10,169 nucleotides of DNA from an uncultured Collinsella sp. (GTDB taxonomy: Bacteria > Actinomycetota > Coriobacteriia > Coriobacteriales > Coriobacteriaceae): assembly GCA_900545055.1 (NCBI GenBank), contig UQXP01000055.1:1-10169 (forward strand). Reading direction: 5' to 3'. The notes beneath the pieces were generated by a model, which made no database searches, had not been told where the DNA came from, and saw nothing but the letters and a program-made list of their open reading frames with translations. Shown piece after piece: positions 1 to 7,021 of the stretch (positions are counted from its first letter, which is position 1; each line of letters begins with the position of its first letter). Position numbers and translations under genes: made by a program.

Positions 1-306
1 ATTGGACGCGCAGCGAAACGCAGACAGGTGCGTGCACATGAGCCCCACGAAATAAACTACGATGCTTGCCAGGGCAAAACCAACGGCCCACCAGCCATAC
101 ATCGCGATATCGGTGGCTTCGCTCCAGTTAGGCGCCACGGCAATCAGATCGCGCGCAACAAACCAGATGCACACGTACGGGCCAAAGCTCAGCAGCTGCG
201 AGAGCGCCGAGAGCGCCATGCCCAAATACGTTAGGAATTTGCGGTCGCCGGCATACGCGAGCAACTCGCCGATGCCTCCACCTTCCCTTTTTGATCCCTT
301 TGCCAT
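1..306 (-). CDS. ABC transporter permease/ATP-binding protein, N-terminal part (runs off the window edge)
   Basis: The first 102 codons of a minus-strand gene are visible and the rest lies left of the window. A hydrophilic head of about 20 residues (MAKGSKREGGGIGELLAYAG) is followed by a hydrophobic segment around residues 25-50 and another around 70-92. A THLSAFR stretch near residues 92-98 resembles the HxxAFR element of ABC exporter-type transmembrane domains. This pattern fits the start of a half-transporter with fused membrane and nucleotide-binding domains, but the ATPase part is not visible. The ATG at 304-306 is preceded on the minus strand by AAGGGA at a normal spacing, which supports the start. 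The gene diverges from an AraC-family regulator, an arrangement common for siderophore, heme or metal ABC systems. The substrate is unknown and iron is only a guess from context. A multidrug or peptide exporter is also possible. Confidence 0.72.
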   Translation of the reverse strand, partial: MAKGSKREGGGIGELLAYAGDRKFLTYLGMALSALSQLLSFGPYVCIWFVARDLIAVAPNWSEATDIAMYGWWAVGFALASIVVYFVGLMCTHLSAFRCASN

Positions 307-420
307 GAGGTTCCCTTCTGACGGCTTGAGAGTTAACCGTAATCAACTTATCATTGATATGTTAGCCAAGGCACACAATCGAGCCAGGCGTGGACGTTTC
401 CGCAAAGGAAGGGGACGCTT
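307..420. promoter_or_regulatory. Divergent control region between the ABC transporter and AraC genes
   Basis: This 114-bp intergenic region must hold both divergent promoters. Two near-identical octamers, aGTTAaCC (331-338) and tGTTAgCC (360-367), lie in the same orientation 29 bp apart, the kind of spaced direct repeat that AraC-family dimers often bind. Between them is a dyad, ATCAA (342-346) and TTGAT (354-358), in an AT-rich core. No convincing -35/-10 pair could be assigned on either strand. An operator role is inferred from position and symmetry only. The core is loosely Fur-like but not a good match. Confidence 0.4.
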
Positions 421-1425
421 TTGAAAATGCATCGGGCCGCGACCGACATAACCGAGCTCTATGCACCACAGTTTGAGCAGTTTGGCCTGGAGCTTACCGG
501 CAAGGGCGCCGTCTTTACCGGCGAGGTGGCAAACGACCGGGCGCACGGCCGCGCATGGATCATGCCTCTCTCCCCTGCCTGCATCGTCATGGAGCATTTC
601 ATTACCCCGATGCACGATATGTACCTGGCCGAATACACACCCGAGCCATACGCCTGCGTGAGCGAGGTCAGCGCGCCCACACTTGCATGCATGCCCGAGG
701 CTGGCATAACGCCCGCGAACCTTAAACCATTGCATGGACCGTGGCCAAACAATGCCGTTTGCAGCTTTATCCAAGATAGTTGTGGCGAGGAGTTAAGCCC
801 GCTGTTTGCGGGGCAGCTCTATCACTCGCGCTCGGTGCTCTTTTTGCCTGGATATTTTGACGAACTGGAGCACCGCTATCCCACCGAGTTCGCGGGAATC
901 TTTGAGGCGTTTGCCGAGCCATGGCACGAGGAAGCGACGTCTGCCATCTGCCACACGCTGCGCCGGATTAACGAGGACCGCGCCCGCACCGTAGGCGGAC
1001 ACGTCTATATGCAAGGCATCGTGGAGACCATGGTCGCGGAGCTCGCCTGTTCGCGCGCGGCCCACAAGCAGGCGCGGCAGGCGGCAGACACACGCGTCAG
1101 CATAACCATTGCCGAAGAAGCAACGGCGATGATTGAGCGCGCGCTCGACAAAGGCAGACGTGTGGGTATCAACGAGGTGGCCGAGAGGCTCTACACAAGC
1201 CGCTCCAAACTATGCGCCACCTTTAAGGCCCAAACTGGCGAATCCATGGGCGCCTACATTCGCAGACGCCGTATGGAGCGAGCACAGGACCTTTTGGCCG
1301 ACAGCTCGCTCACGATAGCGCAGGTGGCAGAGCGGCTCGACTACCCTCAGCAGGCTGCCTTCGCCCAAGCCTTCAAACAATACACCGGCATGACACCCAC
1401 GGCTTGGCGAAGCAAGCATCGCTAA
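421..1425 (+). CDS. AraC-family transcriptional regulator
   Basis: The product has 334 residues and a clear C-terminal AraC/XylS DNA-binding domain at about residues 235-333. It contains two helix-turn-helix units: the first includes INEVAERLYTSRSKLCATFK (about 250-269) and the second follows SLTIAQVAERLDYPQQAAF, ending in the typical FKQYTGMTPTAWR. The first 230 residues are not a recognisable AraC cupin; they resemble the divergent sensory part seen in regulators next to ABC exporter pairs. The TTG at 421 is preferred because AAAGGAAGGGG (404-414) ends 6 bases before it; the ATG at 427 would leave 12. The gene diverges from the transporter at 1-306, its likely target. The ligand is unknown. 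Confidence 0.92.
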   Translation: MKMHRAATDITELYAPQFEQFGLELTGKGAVFTGEVANDRAHGRAWIMPLSPACIVMEHFITPMHDMYLAEYTPEPYACVSEVSAPTLACMPEAGITPANLKPLHGPWPNNAVCSFIQDSCGEELSPLFAGQLYHSRSVLFLPGYFDELEHRYPTEFAGIFEAFAEPWHEEATSAICHTLRRINEDRARTVGGHVYMQGIVETMVAELACSRAAHKQARQAADTRVSITIAEEATAMIERALDKGRRVGINEVAERLYTSRSKLCATFKAQTGESMGAYIRRRRMERAQDLLADSSLTIAQVAERLDYPQQAAFAQAFKQYTGMTPTAWRSKHR

Positions 1426-1489
1426 GGCCCAAGCTCCCTGGCCGTAACGGAGCGATTAATTAGCCGCCGCCCGTCAGCTCACCCAGAAT

Positions 1490-2854
1490 CTAAACGTCAA
1501 GATGTGCGCAATCAAGCGCCTTTTTGATTAGAGGGACAGATCGATCAGCCAAATACAACGGAATGTTGAGCACCCCGTCGTCGAGCTTTAGGTTCTTAAG
1601 TGAGTAGCGGACCCTCAATGGAGTCGTCTCCGCATGCTTGTCGGCATAGTACTTAAGGCTCTTGGAATGAACGACCTCTCCCGATTTGACCTCGACGGGA
1701 ACGATTTCGTTTCCGACTTGAATCAAAAAATCGACTTCGTGCTTCGGCTTCTCGTTTGTCCAATAACGCGGAGCAGCATCTAACTGTGAAAGTAATGCCT
1801 GAAGCACATAGTTCTCGGCGAACGAACCTTTGAACTCCGAAAATAGCGCATCCGTGATGGCAAAAGCGGACGCATCCAGCCTTGCCATGCGGCGCAGCAA
1901 GCCAACATCAAGACAGTAGACTTTAAATGCCTTGAGGTCATCGTACGCAGAGAGCGGCACACCACCGGCAGCATTAAGGCGAACCGCCGTGATGAGCCCA
2001 GCATCGGCAAGCCATTCCAGAGCATCCTCGTATTCTCGAGCACGAGCCCCCTCGCGCACCGCACCCCAAACGAACTTTTTGTTCTCGCGCGCCAACTGAG
2101 CTGGAATCGAGTTCCATATTTGTGAAAGCTTGGCGAACTGCGCACGGCCACCATGCTTGGCAAAATCGCGCTCGTAGGAATCCAAGAGATCAGACAACAC
2201 CTTATCGACCTGAACGATATCGCCCGTCTCCGCCCACCGGCCAAGAGCCTCTGGCATGCCGCCGCATGCAAAATAACGACGAAGATGCTCGACGAGACGG
2301 ACATGGAAGAAATCGGGCACTGTCTCGATCTGATCCAGGCCGCCAAGGTATTCGTCGTAGTTTGCAGCGCCCTCGGCTTTCAGAAACTCGGAAAAGCTCA
2401 TGGGGCGCATCTCCATGAACTCGACCTTTCCCACCGGAAAAGCGCTGCTCTCACGGGACAAGCGAACGCCCAACAAAGACCCTGCGCATGCGACGTGATA
2501 CTCGGGGGCCTCGTCACAGAAGTATTTAAGGGCGCCGACTGCAGAAGGACAATCCTGGATCTCATCAATAATAAGCAGCGTCTCGCCAGGATCGATAGGC
2601 TGTCCAAGTGCCAGGGAAAGATTTGAGATGATCCGTCGAGGATCGCGCGTACCTTCGAAAAACTGAGCGTACTCGCTCTGTACCCCAGGTGACGGCTCCT
2701 CGAGCGTCAGATACACATAATTGATGTACGAGGTTCGGCCGAACTCCTTAAGCGCCCACGTCTTTCCAACCTGGCGCGCCCCCTTAAGGATAAGCGGCTT
2801 ACGATATTCTGACGCTTTCCAAGCGTTAAGCTTGGCAATGATATCTCGCTGCAT
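1490..2854 (-). CDS. ATP-binding protein, AAA_14/DUF4143 family
   Basis: This is a 454-residue stand-alone ATPase. It has a Walker A motif GARQVGKT (residues 25-32) and a Walker B-like LLIIDEIQD (93-101), the latter typical of the AAA_14 group. The C-terminal half matches the DUF4143 layout, with FAENYV (345-350) and the pattern E373-V-D375 ... E388-V-K390 (EVDFLI ... PVEVKSG), which resembles a PD-(D/E)xK nuclease-fold core. Length is normal for the family. Its cellular role is not established. The ATG at 2852-2854 follows a good GGAGG (2863-2867) at 8 bases. The gene stands alone, ends close to the convergent AraC gene, and is preceded by an unusual 75-bp inverted repeat that is probably its control region. 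It looks less GC-rich than the gat genes, which may indicate horizontal acquisition. Confidence 0.93.
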   Translation of the reverse strand: MQRDIIAKLNAWKASEYRKPLILKGARQVGKTWALKEFGRTSYINYVYLTLEEPSPGVQSEYAQFFEGTRDPRRIISNLSLALGQPIDPGETLLIIDEIQDCPSAVGALKYFCDEAPEYHVACAGSLLGVRLSRESSAFPVGKVEFMEMRPMSFSEFLKAEGAANYDEYLGGLDQIETVPDFFHVRLVEHLRRYFACGGMPEALGRWAETGDIVQVDKVLSDLLDSYERDFAKHGGRAQFAKLSQIWNSIPAQLARENKKFVWGAVREGARAREYEDALEWLADAGLITAVRLNAAGGVPLSAYDDLKAFKVYCLDVGLLRRMARLDASAFAITDALFSEFKGSFAENYVLQALLSQLDAAPRYWTNEKPKHEVDFLIQVGNEIVPVEVKSGEVVHSKSLKYYADKHAETTPLRVRYSLKNLKLDDGVLNIPLYLADRSVPLIKKALDCAHLDV

Positions 2855-2873
2855 GACCGAACCTCCCGCAAAG

Positions 2874-2948
2874 AAACTTCCGTAAACGTGATATTTCCCA
2901 CATTTTACCTTAGGTAAAACGTGACATTTATCACATTTACGGAAGTTT
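2874..2948. promoter_or_regulatory. 75-bp inverted repeat with two CRP-like sites upstream of the DUF4143 ATPase
   Basis: The 75 bp form an imperfect palindrome centred on 2911, with 31 of 37 positions paired. The outer 13 bp are perfect (AAACTTCCGTAAA at 2874-2886 and TTTACGGAAGTTT at 2936-2948). The centre is TTTTACCTTAGGTAAAA (2903-2919), with 8-bp arms around one base. Between them lie CGTGA-N6-CCACA (2887-2902) and CGTGA-N6-TCACA (2920-2935), the second only one base from the CRP/FNR-type TGTGA-N6-TCACA. The two sites are also direct repeats 33 bp apart. The element ends 7 bp from the ATPase ribosome binding site. Operator function is inferred. Confidence 0.55.
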
Positions 2949-2988
2949 TAAGCTCATTTCGCCACACTTTCATCACATTCATTGCAAT

Positions 2989-3015
2989 GTGACAAAGGGA
3001 CAGTCCCTTTGTCAC
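2989..3015. repeat. Perfect 27-bp palindrome (REP-like)
   Basis: GTGACAAAGGGAC (2989-3001), one central A, then the exact reverse complement GTCCCTTTGTCAC (3003-3015). No coding role is visible and no T-run follows on either strand, so it is not a simple terminator. It shares the core GGGACAG and the CCTTTGT block with the hairpin at 7022-7054. The two are probably members of one dispersed palindromic family. Confidence 0.6.
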
Positions 3016-3021
3016 CCGCAC

Positions 3022-3051
3022 AAAAATGGACGCGCCAACGGCGCGCCCATT
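3022..3051 (-). terminator. Rho-independent terminator, minus strand (end of the gat operon)
   Basis: Read on the minus strand, ATGGgCGCGCC (3050-3040), loop GTT, then GGCGCGtCCAT (3036-3026) form a strong GC-rich stem with one mismatch, followed by a run of five T (3026-3022). The position downstream of gatB and the minus-strand T-run fit the final terminator of gatCAB, shielding the ATPase gene beyond it. Confidence 0.65.
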
Positions 3052-3152
3052 CACTCTATTCCATTCAGCCCGCCTGACCCGAACGGCCGAGTCGTCACGG
3101 AACCGAGGGGCCGGGCGCAGGGCCTTACCTCTCAATGAGTTCCGCACGCAAA

Positions 3153-3175
3153 GAAGGCCACTTAATGTGGCCTTC
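3153..3175 (-). terminator. Hairpin downstream of gatB, probable first terminator
   Basis: A perfect 9-bp stem GAAGGCCAC (3153-3161) and GTGGCCTTC (3167-3175) with a 5-base loop lies 66 bp after the gatB stop. On the minus strand it is followed by the short pyrimidine run TTCTTTG, which makes a modest terminator. With the stronger hairpin at 3022-3051 it would give two terminators in series. The 100 bp between them hold no gene that I can recognise. Confidence 0.5.
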
Positions 3176-3241
3176 GTCTTGCGCAGGACTGTTTGAAATT
3201 TTGAGGAAGCACCCGCCCTGCCGGGGCTCCCGGGTTCCCGT

Positions 3242-4918
3242 TTACGAGAGCGACGTTCTCAGCAACTCGTTGAAGAGCTTCGGGTTGCCCTTGCCGCGGC
3301 TCGCCTTCATGCACTGGCCCACCAAAAAGCCGATGACCTTCTGGTTGCCGTCACGATACTGCTGCGCCTGATCGGCACAGTTAGCCAGCACCTCGTCCAC
3401 AATCGGCTGCAGCGCGCCGGCATCGCTCACCTGACGCATACCGCGCTCGTCGACGATCTTGTTGGGGTCGTCGCCGGTCTGGGCCATGGCCTCAAAGACC
3501 TCGTGCGCCTGGTTGGAGCTGATGGCATCGGTCGCGAGCAACTTGGCAAGCGCCGCAACCTGAGCCGGCGCAATACCGGACTCGGCGAGCGACACGCCTG
3601 CGCCCTTAAGGTAGGCGATCATCTCGTTCACCAGCAAGTTTGCGACCGTCTGGGCCTCCTTGCCGGCCATACCGGCAGCGGCGGCCTCAAAGAAGTCGGC
3701 AAACTCCGGATCGCCGGCAATCTGCTCGGCATCGGCCGTCTTAATGCCAAAGTCGGCCTCAAAACGGGCGCGCTTGGCATCGGGCAGCTCGGGGATCTCG
3801 CCACGGCAGCGGTCGATGAACTCGTCGTCCAGATCGAACGGCGCTAGGTCGGGATCGGGGAACAGACGATAGTCGTCAGCCGTCTCCTTGACACGCATGA
3901 CCACGGTGCGCTTGCGGCTGGGCTCCCAGTGGCGAGTCTCCTGATAGATGATTCCGCCCTCCTCGAGCACCTCAGCCTGACGGCAAATCTCGTAGGCAAG
4001 GCCGTCGTGCAGGCTCTTAAACGAGTTGAGGTTCTTAAGCTCGGTCTTGGTGCCCAGCTTGGTCTCGCCGCGGCGTCGCAGCGACACGTTGCCGTCGCAG
4101 CGCATGGAACCCTTCTCCATGGAGCAGTCCGAAATGCCCAGCGTCACAAAGATGCGACGGAGCTTTTCCATAAACAGGCGGGCCTCCTCGGGCGTGCGCA
4201 AATCGGGCTCAGTCACGAGCTCAATCAAAGGCGTGCCGCAGCGGTTGTAGTCAACGAGCGACTCGGCCGCGGCGGTAATGCGGCCCTCGGCGCCGCCCAC
4301 GTGGACCATCTTGGCGGCGTCCTCCTCCATGTGGATGCGCAGGATGCGGATGGACACCGTGTAGGAACCGTCCTCGCGGCGCTCGGGCATCTGCAGGTTG
4401 GATGCATCGTAGCTGGCCAGGTGGCCGGCGCGCTGGTTACCCTCGCGCATGGTCGACGACATGGACGTGGACAGGCCCTCGGCGTTGGCAGAAGCGCTCG
4501 CCAGGCTCTGAGCCTCGGCCTCGCCAAACGCACAGTCGGGACGCTCAGCGGCACCGCGGCCAGTCACGTCAAGATCCAGATGGCCGTACATGGCAAAGGC
4601 GACCGGACCCTGCGTGGTCTGGAAGTTCTTGGCCATGTCGGGATAGAAGTAGTGCTTGCGGTAGAACATCGAGTGGCGCTGGATCTCGCAATTGGTGGCG
4701 AGACCGGCCTTGACGATACTCTCGATGGCGCGCTTGTTGGGCACCGGCAGGGCGCCGGGCAGGCCCAGGCACACCGGGCACACGTTGGCATTGGGCTCGT
4801 CATCGTGGCTGAGCTTGCAGTTGCAGAACATCTTGGTGTCGAGTGCGGTGAGCTCGGTGTGGATCTCCAGACCGATCACGGCCTCCCAATCCTGCAGGAC
4901 CTCGGAAAGCTCCTTCAT
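3242..4918 (-). CDS. gatB: Asp-tRNA(Asn)/Glu-tRNA(Gln) amidotransferase subunit B
   Basis: GatB binds the misacylated tRNA and activates its Glu or Asp for amidation by the GatCAB complex in the cytoplasm. The 558-residue product starts with the family signature GLEIH (16-20), followed by the zinc-binding set C32-x-C34 ... C47-P-V-C50 and the YFYPDMAKNFQ segment (90-100). Further motifs are RIHMEEDAAK (194-203) and SLVDYNRCGTPLIELVTEPD. The C-terminal YqeY-like tRNA-binding tail ends with GQCMKASRGKGNPKLFNELL. It is longer than the usual 475-500 residues because of an Ala/Ser/Glu-rich segment at about 119-184. The ATG at 4916-4918 shares one base with the gatA stop (TAATG), and GGGAGG (4928-4933) inside gatA gives a good ribosome binding site, so translation is probably coupled. 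Confidence 0.98.
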   Translation of the reverse strand: MKELSEVLQDWEAVIGLEIHTELTALDTKMFCNCKLSHDDEPNANVCPVCLGLPGALPVPNKRAIESIVKAGLATNCEIQRHSMFYRKHYFYPDMAKNFQTTQGPVAFAMYGHLDLDVTGRGAAERPDCAFGEAEAQSLASASANAEGLSTSMSSTMREGNQRAGHLASYDASNLQMPERREDGSYTVSIRILRIHMEEDAAKMVHVGGAEGRITAAAESLVDYNRCGTPLIELVTEPDLRTPEEARLFMEKLRRIFVTLGISDCSMEKGSMRCDGNVSLRRRGETKLGTKTELKNLNSFKSLHDGLAYEICRQAEVLEEGGIIYQETRHWEPSRKRTVVMRVKETADDYRLFPDPDLAPFDLDDEFIDRCRGEIPELPDAKRARFEADFGIKTADAEQIAGDPEFADFFEAAAAGMAGKEAQTVANLLVNEMIAYLKGAGVSLAESGIAPAQVAALAKLLATDAISSNQAHEVFEAMAQTGDDPNKIVDERGMRQVSDAGALQPIVDEVLANCADQAQQYRDGNQKVIGFLVGQCMKASRGKGNPKLFNELLRTSLS

Positions 4919-6432
4919 TACAGCTCGCCTCCCTTCCCGGCAAAATCGGGTGCGACGGAAAGCGCGGGCGCACCCGTGGCGACATCGGCAAAGCCGCGCT
5001 CCAGGGCGCGGGCAAACGTGAGCAGCTGACGGTCCTTAAACGCCGGACCAACCAGCTGGGCAGAAACGGGCAGCTGAGTGTCCTCGCCCAGGCCAAGCGG
5101 CACCGAGATGCCACCGTTGCCGCAAATGTTGAGCGAGATGGTGTACAGGTCGGAGAGGTACATCTGCGTGGGGTCGCTGAGCTCGCCAAACTTAAAGGCC
5201 GTGCGCGGTGAGGCGGGCATGAGGATGGTGTCCACCTTGGCATACGCGGCGTCGTAGTCCTGCGTGATGAGCGTGCGGGCCTTTTGCGCAGCGTAGTAAT
5301 ACTTGTCGTACACGCCCGAGCTCAGCAGGTAGGCGCCGAGCATCTGACGGCGTTTGGCCTCGGCGCCAAAGCCGTGGGCGCGCGACAGCGAGCTCTGGTC
5401 GGACAGGTTGGCGCAGCCCTCCTCCTGGTAGCCATAGCGAATGCCGTCGAAGCGGGCCAGGTTGGAGAACGCCTCGGCCGGGCCGATGACGTAGTAGGCG
5501 GCGATGGCGGCGTCCAGGTGCGGCAGGTCGACCTCGACCAGCTCGGCGCCCTGGTTCTGCAGCTCCTGGGCGGAGCGCTGAACAGCGGCCTTGACCTCGG
5601 GCGTCAGACCCTCGGCCTCCATAAACGCGGGGATGATGCCCACGCGCTTGCCCTCGATGCTGTCGTTGAGATGCTCGGTAAAGTCGACGGCGCAATCCTG
5701 GCTGGTGCAGTCGTACGGATCGTGACCCGCACCGGTAAGCGCGTTCATGGCCAGCGCGACATCCTCGACCGTGCGGCCAAAGGGGCCCACCTGGTCGAGC
5801 GACGAGCCAAAGGCAACCACGCCGTAACGGCTCACGGCACCATACGTGGGCTTAAAGCCCACCACGCCGCACAGCGCCGCCGGCTGGCGAATGGAGCCGC
5901 CGGTGTCCGAGCCCAGCGAGAGCGCGACTTCGCCCGCGGCGACGGCGGCAGCGGAGCCGCCCGAAGAGCCGCCGGGCACGCGCTCGGTATCCCAAGGGTT
6001 GTTGGTGCGGTGGAACGCCGAGCTCTCGGTGGAGCTGCCAAAGGCAAACTCGTCCATGTTGGCCTTGCCCATGGGCAGGCAGCCGGCGTCGAGCATGCGC
6101 TGGACGCAGGTGGCGGTGTAGACGCTCTGGTAGTCCCCGAGCATGCGGGAAGCGCAGGTGGTGCGCGTGCCCACGAGGTTCATGTTGTCCTTGATGGCTA
6201 GCGGCACGCCCGCAAGCGGGGGCAGCGGCTTGCCTGCGGCACGGTCGGCATCCACGCGCGCAGCGGCCTCGAGCGCAAGCTCGGGCGCCACCTGCAGGAA
6301 TGCCTGGACCCCGCCCTCGCGCGCCTCGATGGCGGCAAGGGAGGCCTGGGCCACCTCGGTAGCGGTAAAGTCGCCAGCGGCAACACCCGCGGCGATCTGG
6401 GCGGCGGTAAGGGAATCGAAGCTCTGCGCCAT
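4918..6432 (-). CDS. gatA: Asp-tRNA(Asn)/Glu-tRNA(Gln) amidotransferase subunit A
   Basis: GatA is the glutaminase of GatCAB: it releases ammonia from glutamine or asparagine and passes it to GatB. The 504-residue product is a complete amidase-signature enzyme. The Ser-cisSer-Lys triad is visible as K81 in GVPLAIKDN, S156 in GGSSGGS (154-160) and S180 in SDTGGSIRQP (175-184). Downstream motifs GVVGFKPTYGAVSRYG and DQVGPFGRTVED are also intact. Length is normal and nothing appears missing. The ATG at 6430-6432 overlaps the gatC stop by one base (TAATG), and a GGGGGAG tract in the end of gatC supplies the ribosome binding site. The same overlap recurs at the gatA/gatB junction. Confidence 0.98.
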   Translation of the reverse strand: MAQSFDSLTAAQIAAGVAAGDFTATEVAQASLAAIEAREGGVQAFLQVAPELALEAAARVDADRAAGKPLPPLAGVPLAIKDNMNLVGTRTTCASRMLGDYQSVYTATCVQRMLDAGCLPMGKANMDEFAFGSSTESSAFHRTNNPWDTERVPGGSSGGSAAAVAAGEVALSLGSDTGGSIRQPAALCGVVGFKPTYGAVSRYGVVAFGSSLDQVGPFGRTVEDVALAMNALTGAGHDPYDCTSQDCAVDFTEHLNDSIEGKRVGIIPAFMEAEGLTPEVKAAVQRSAQELQNQGAELVEVDLPHLDAAIAAYYVIGPAEAFSNLARFDGIRYGYQEEGCANLSDQSSLSRAHGFGAEAKRRQMLGAYLLSSGVYDKYYYAAQKARTLITQDYDAAYAKVDTILMPASPRTAFKFGELSDPTQMYLSDLYTISLNICGNGGISVPLGLGEDTQLPVSAQLVGPAFKDRQLLTFARALERGFADVATGAPALSVAPDFAGKGGEL

Positions 6433-6743
6433 TACTCGCTCTCCCCCTCTCCCAAAATGGACGGCACGCGGAAGTAGCGCTCACGCGCGCTGCCGGCGTT
6501 CTCGAGCGCAACGTCGAGCGGCAGGTCGCGCTCGGGCTCGCGCAGGTCGTCGCCCATCACATTGGACAGGCTTCCGATGGGATGGAACGTGGGCTCCACG
6601 TCGGGCAAGTCATATTGCAAGACGGGCTCGAGCATCTGGACGGCGTCGTTCATGTAGGACGTCATCTGGGTGAGCTCGTCATCGGTCAGTGCGATTTTTG
6701 CGTACTCGGCAATGCCGCGCACGTCTTTCTCGCTGAGTGCCAT
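6432..6743 (-). CDS. gatC: Asp-tRNA(Asn)/Glu-tRNA(Gln) amidotransferase subunit C
   Basis: GatC is the small subunit that wraps around and stabilises the GatA-GatB interface. The 103-residue product begins MALSEKDVRGIAEYAKIALT, the usual GatC opening with a helix ending in (A/K)-x-A-x-(I/L)-x-L. It continues with the MNDAVQMLEPVLQYDLPDVEPTFHP-type helix and linker and ends with the family's RERYFRVPSIL segment. The start at 6741-6743 is chosen because GGAAGGGAG (6749-6757) lies 5 bases upstream. An in-frame ATG at 6759-6761 would add six residues but overlaps that ribosome binding site and has none of its own. gatC is the first gene of the operon and is preceded by a recognisable -10 box at 6779-6784. 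Confidence 0.95.
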   Translation of the reverse strand: MALSEKDVRGIAEYAKIALTDDELTQMTSYMNDAVQMLEPVLQYDLPDVEPTFHPIGSLSNVMGDDLREPERDLPLDVALENAGSARERYFRVPSILGEGESE

Positions 6744-6778
6744 AGGCGCTCCCTTCCGCATAACAGATAAACCGCTCT

Positions 6779-6784
6779 AGTATA
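6779..6784 (-). promoter_or_regulatory. -10 box of the gatCAB promoter
   Basis: On the minus strand TATACT, preceded directly by TG, lies about 36 bases upstream of the gatC start, giving a short leader of roughly 30 bases that contains the GGAAGGGAG ribosome binding site. No good -35 hexamer is present at 16-18 bases, so the promoter assignment rests on the -10 box and position. Confidence 0.5.
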
Positions 6785-6880
6785 CAAGGCAACGCCGCTT
6801 GGAGCAGGTGCTTTACCCAAATGCAGCGAAAACGTAACGAGGGCGGCGGGTTGGCAGGCGACGGGCCGGCGGTTCTGCAG

Positions 6881-6942
6881 CGAAACCGCACCGTCCATAG
6901 CGAAAACCGCGCCGCCCACAACGAAAACCGTCCCATCCGCAA
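6881..6942. repeat. Three imperfect 21-bp tandem units
   Basis: The region holds three consecutive units starting with CGAAA(A)CCG: 6881-6900 (20 bp), 6901-6921 and 6922-6942 (21 bp each). A degenerate fourth start (CAAAAAGC) follows at 6943. On the minus strand each unit reads as a G/T-rich block around CGGTTTTCG. The whole 6785-7021 stretch has no convincing gene. A 7-residue repeating minus-strand reading frame exists through the units but has no good start context and would run into gatC. Confidence 0.55.
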
Positions 6943-6943
6943 C

Positions 6944-7006
6944 AAAAAGCATCACAACATTCGACGCTTTTCGCCAAAATCGAGATTTTCATCGAATGTT
7001 GTGATG
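6944..7006 (-). terminator. Long hairpin with T-run, probable terminator of the sortase gene
   Basis: CATCACAACATTCGA (6950-6964) is the exact reverse complement of 6992-7006, giving a perfect 15-bp stem. The 27-base interior contains a second small hairpin, AAAATC (6976-6981) with GATTTT (6984-6989). Read on the minus strand the stem is followed by CTTTTTG (6950-6944), and the sortase stop lies about 60 bp upstream, which fits a terminator. The stem is unusually long and AT-rich for that role, so it could also be part of a mobile or regulatory repeat. Confidence 0.5.
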
Positions 7007-7021
7007 GTTTGGAAGCCCCGA

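Noticed and set aside
62..424. Plus-strand open frame (120 codons) before the AraC gene
   Set aside because: It overlaps the ABC transporter N-terminus and the divergent control region; the opposite strand gives clear membrane segments and a good ribosome binding site.
1426..1489. Possible terminator between the convergent AraC and ATPase genes
   Set aside because: Only a weak GGCC/GGCC pairing without a T-run is visible.
2905..3147. Minus-strand open frame (80 codons) upstream of the DUF4143 ATPase
   Set aside because: It runs through the 27-bp palindrome, a terminator and half of the 75-bp inverted repeat, so the sequence is explained by non-coding structure.
3052..3152. Possible tRNA or other structured RNA between the two gat terminators
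   Set aside because: No cloverleaf, no T-arm GGTTCGA motif and no promoter were found; only scattered short GC-rich complementarities.
3929..5029. Long plus-strand open frame (366 codons) opposite gatB/gatA
   Set aside because: It lies antisense to strongly conserved gatB and gatA. Such frames arise from GC-rich codon bias, and its protein is a low-complexity run of Gly, Ala, His and Leu with no recognisable motif.
5284..6201. Plus-strand open frame (305 codons) opposite gatA
   Set aside because: It is antisense to an intact amidase with all catalytic motifs; the composition is typical of a shadow frame.
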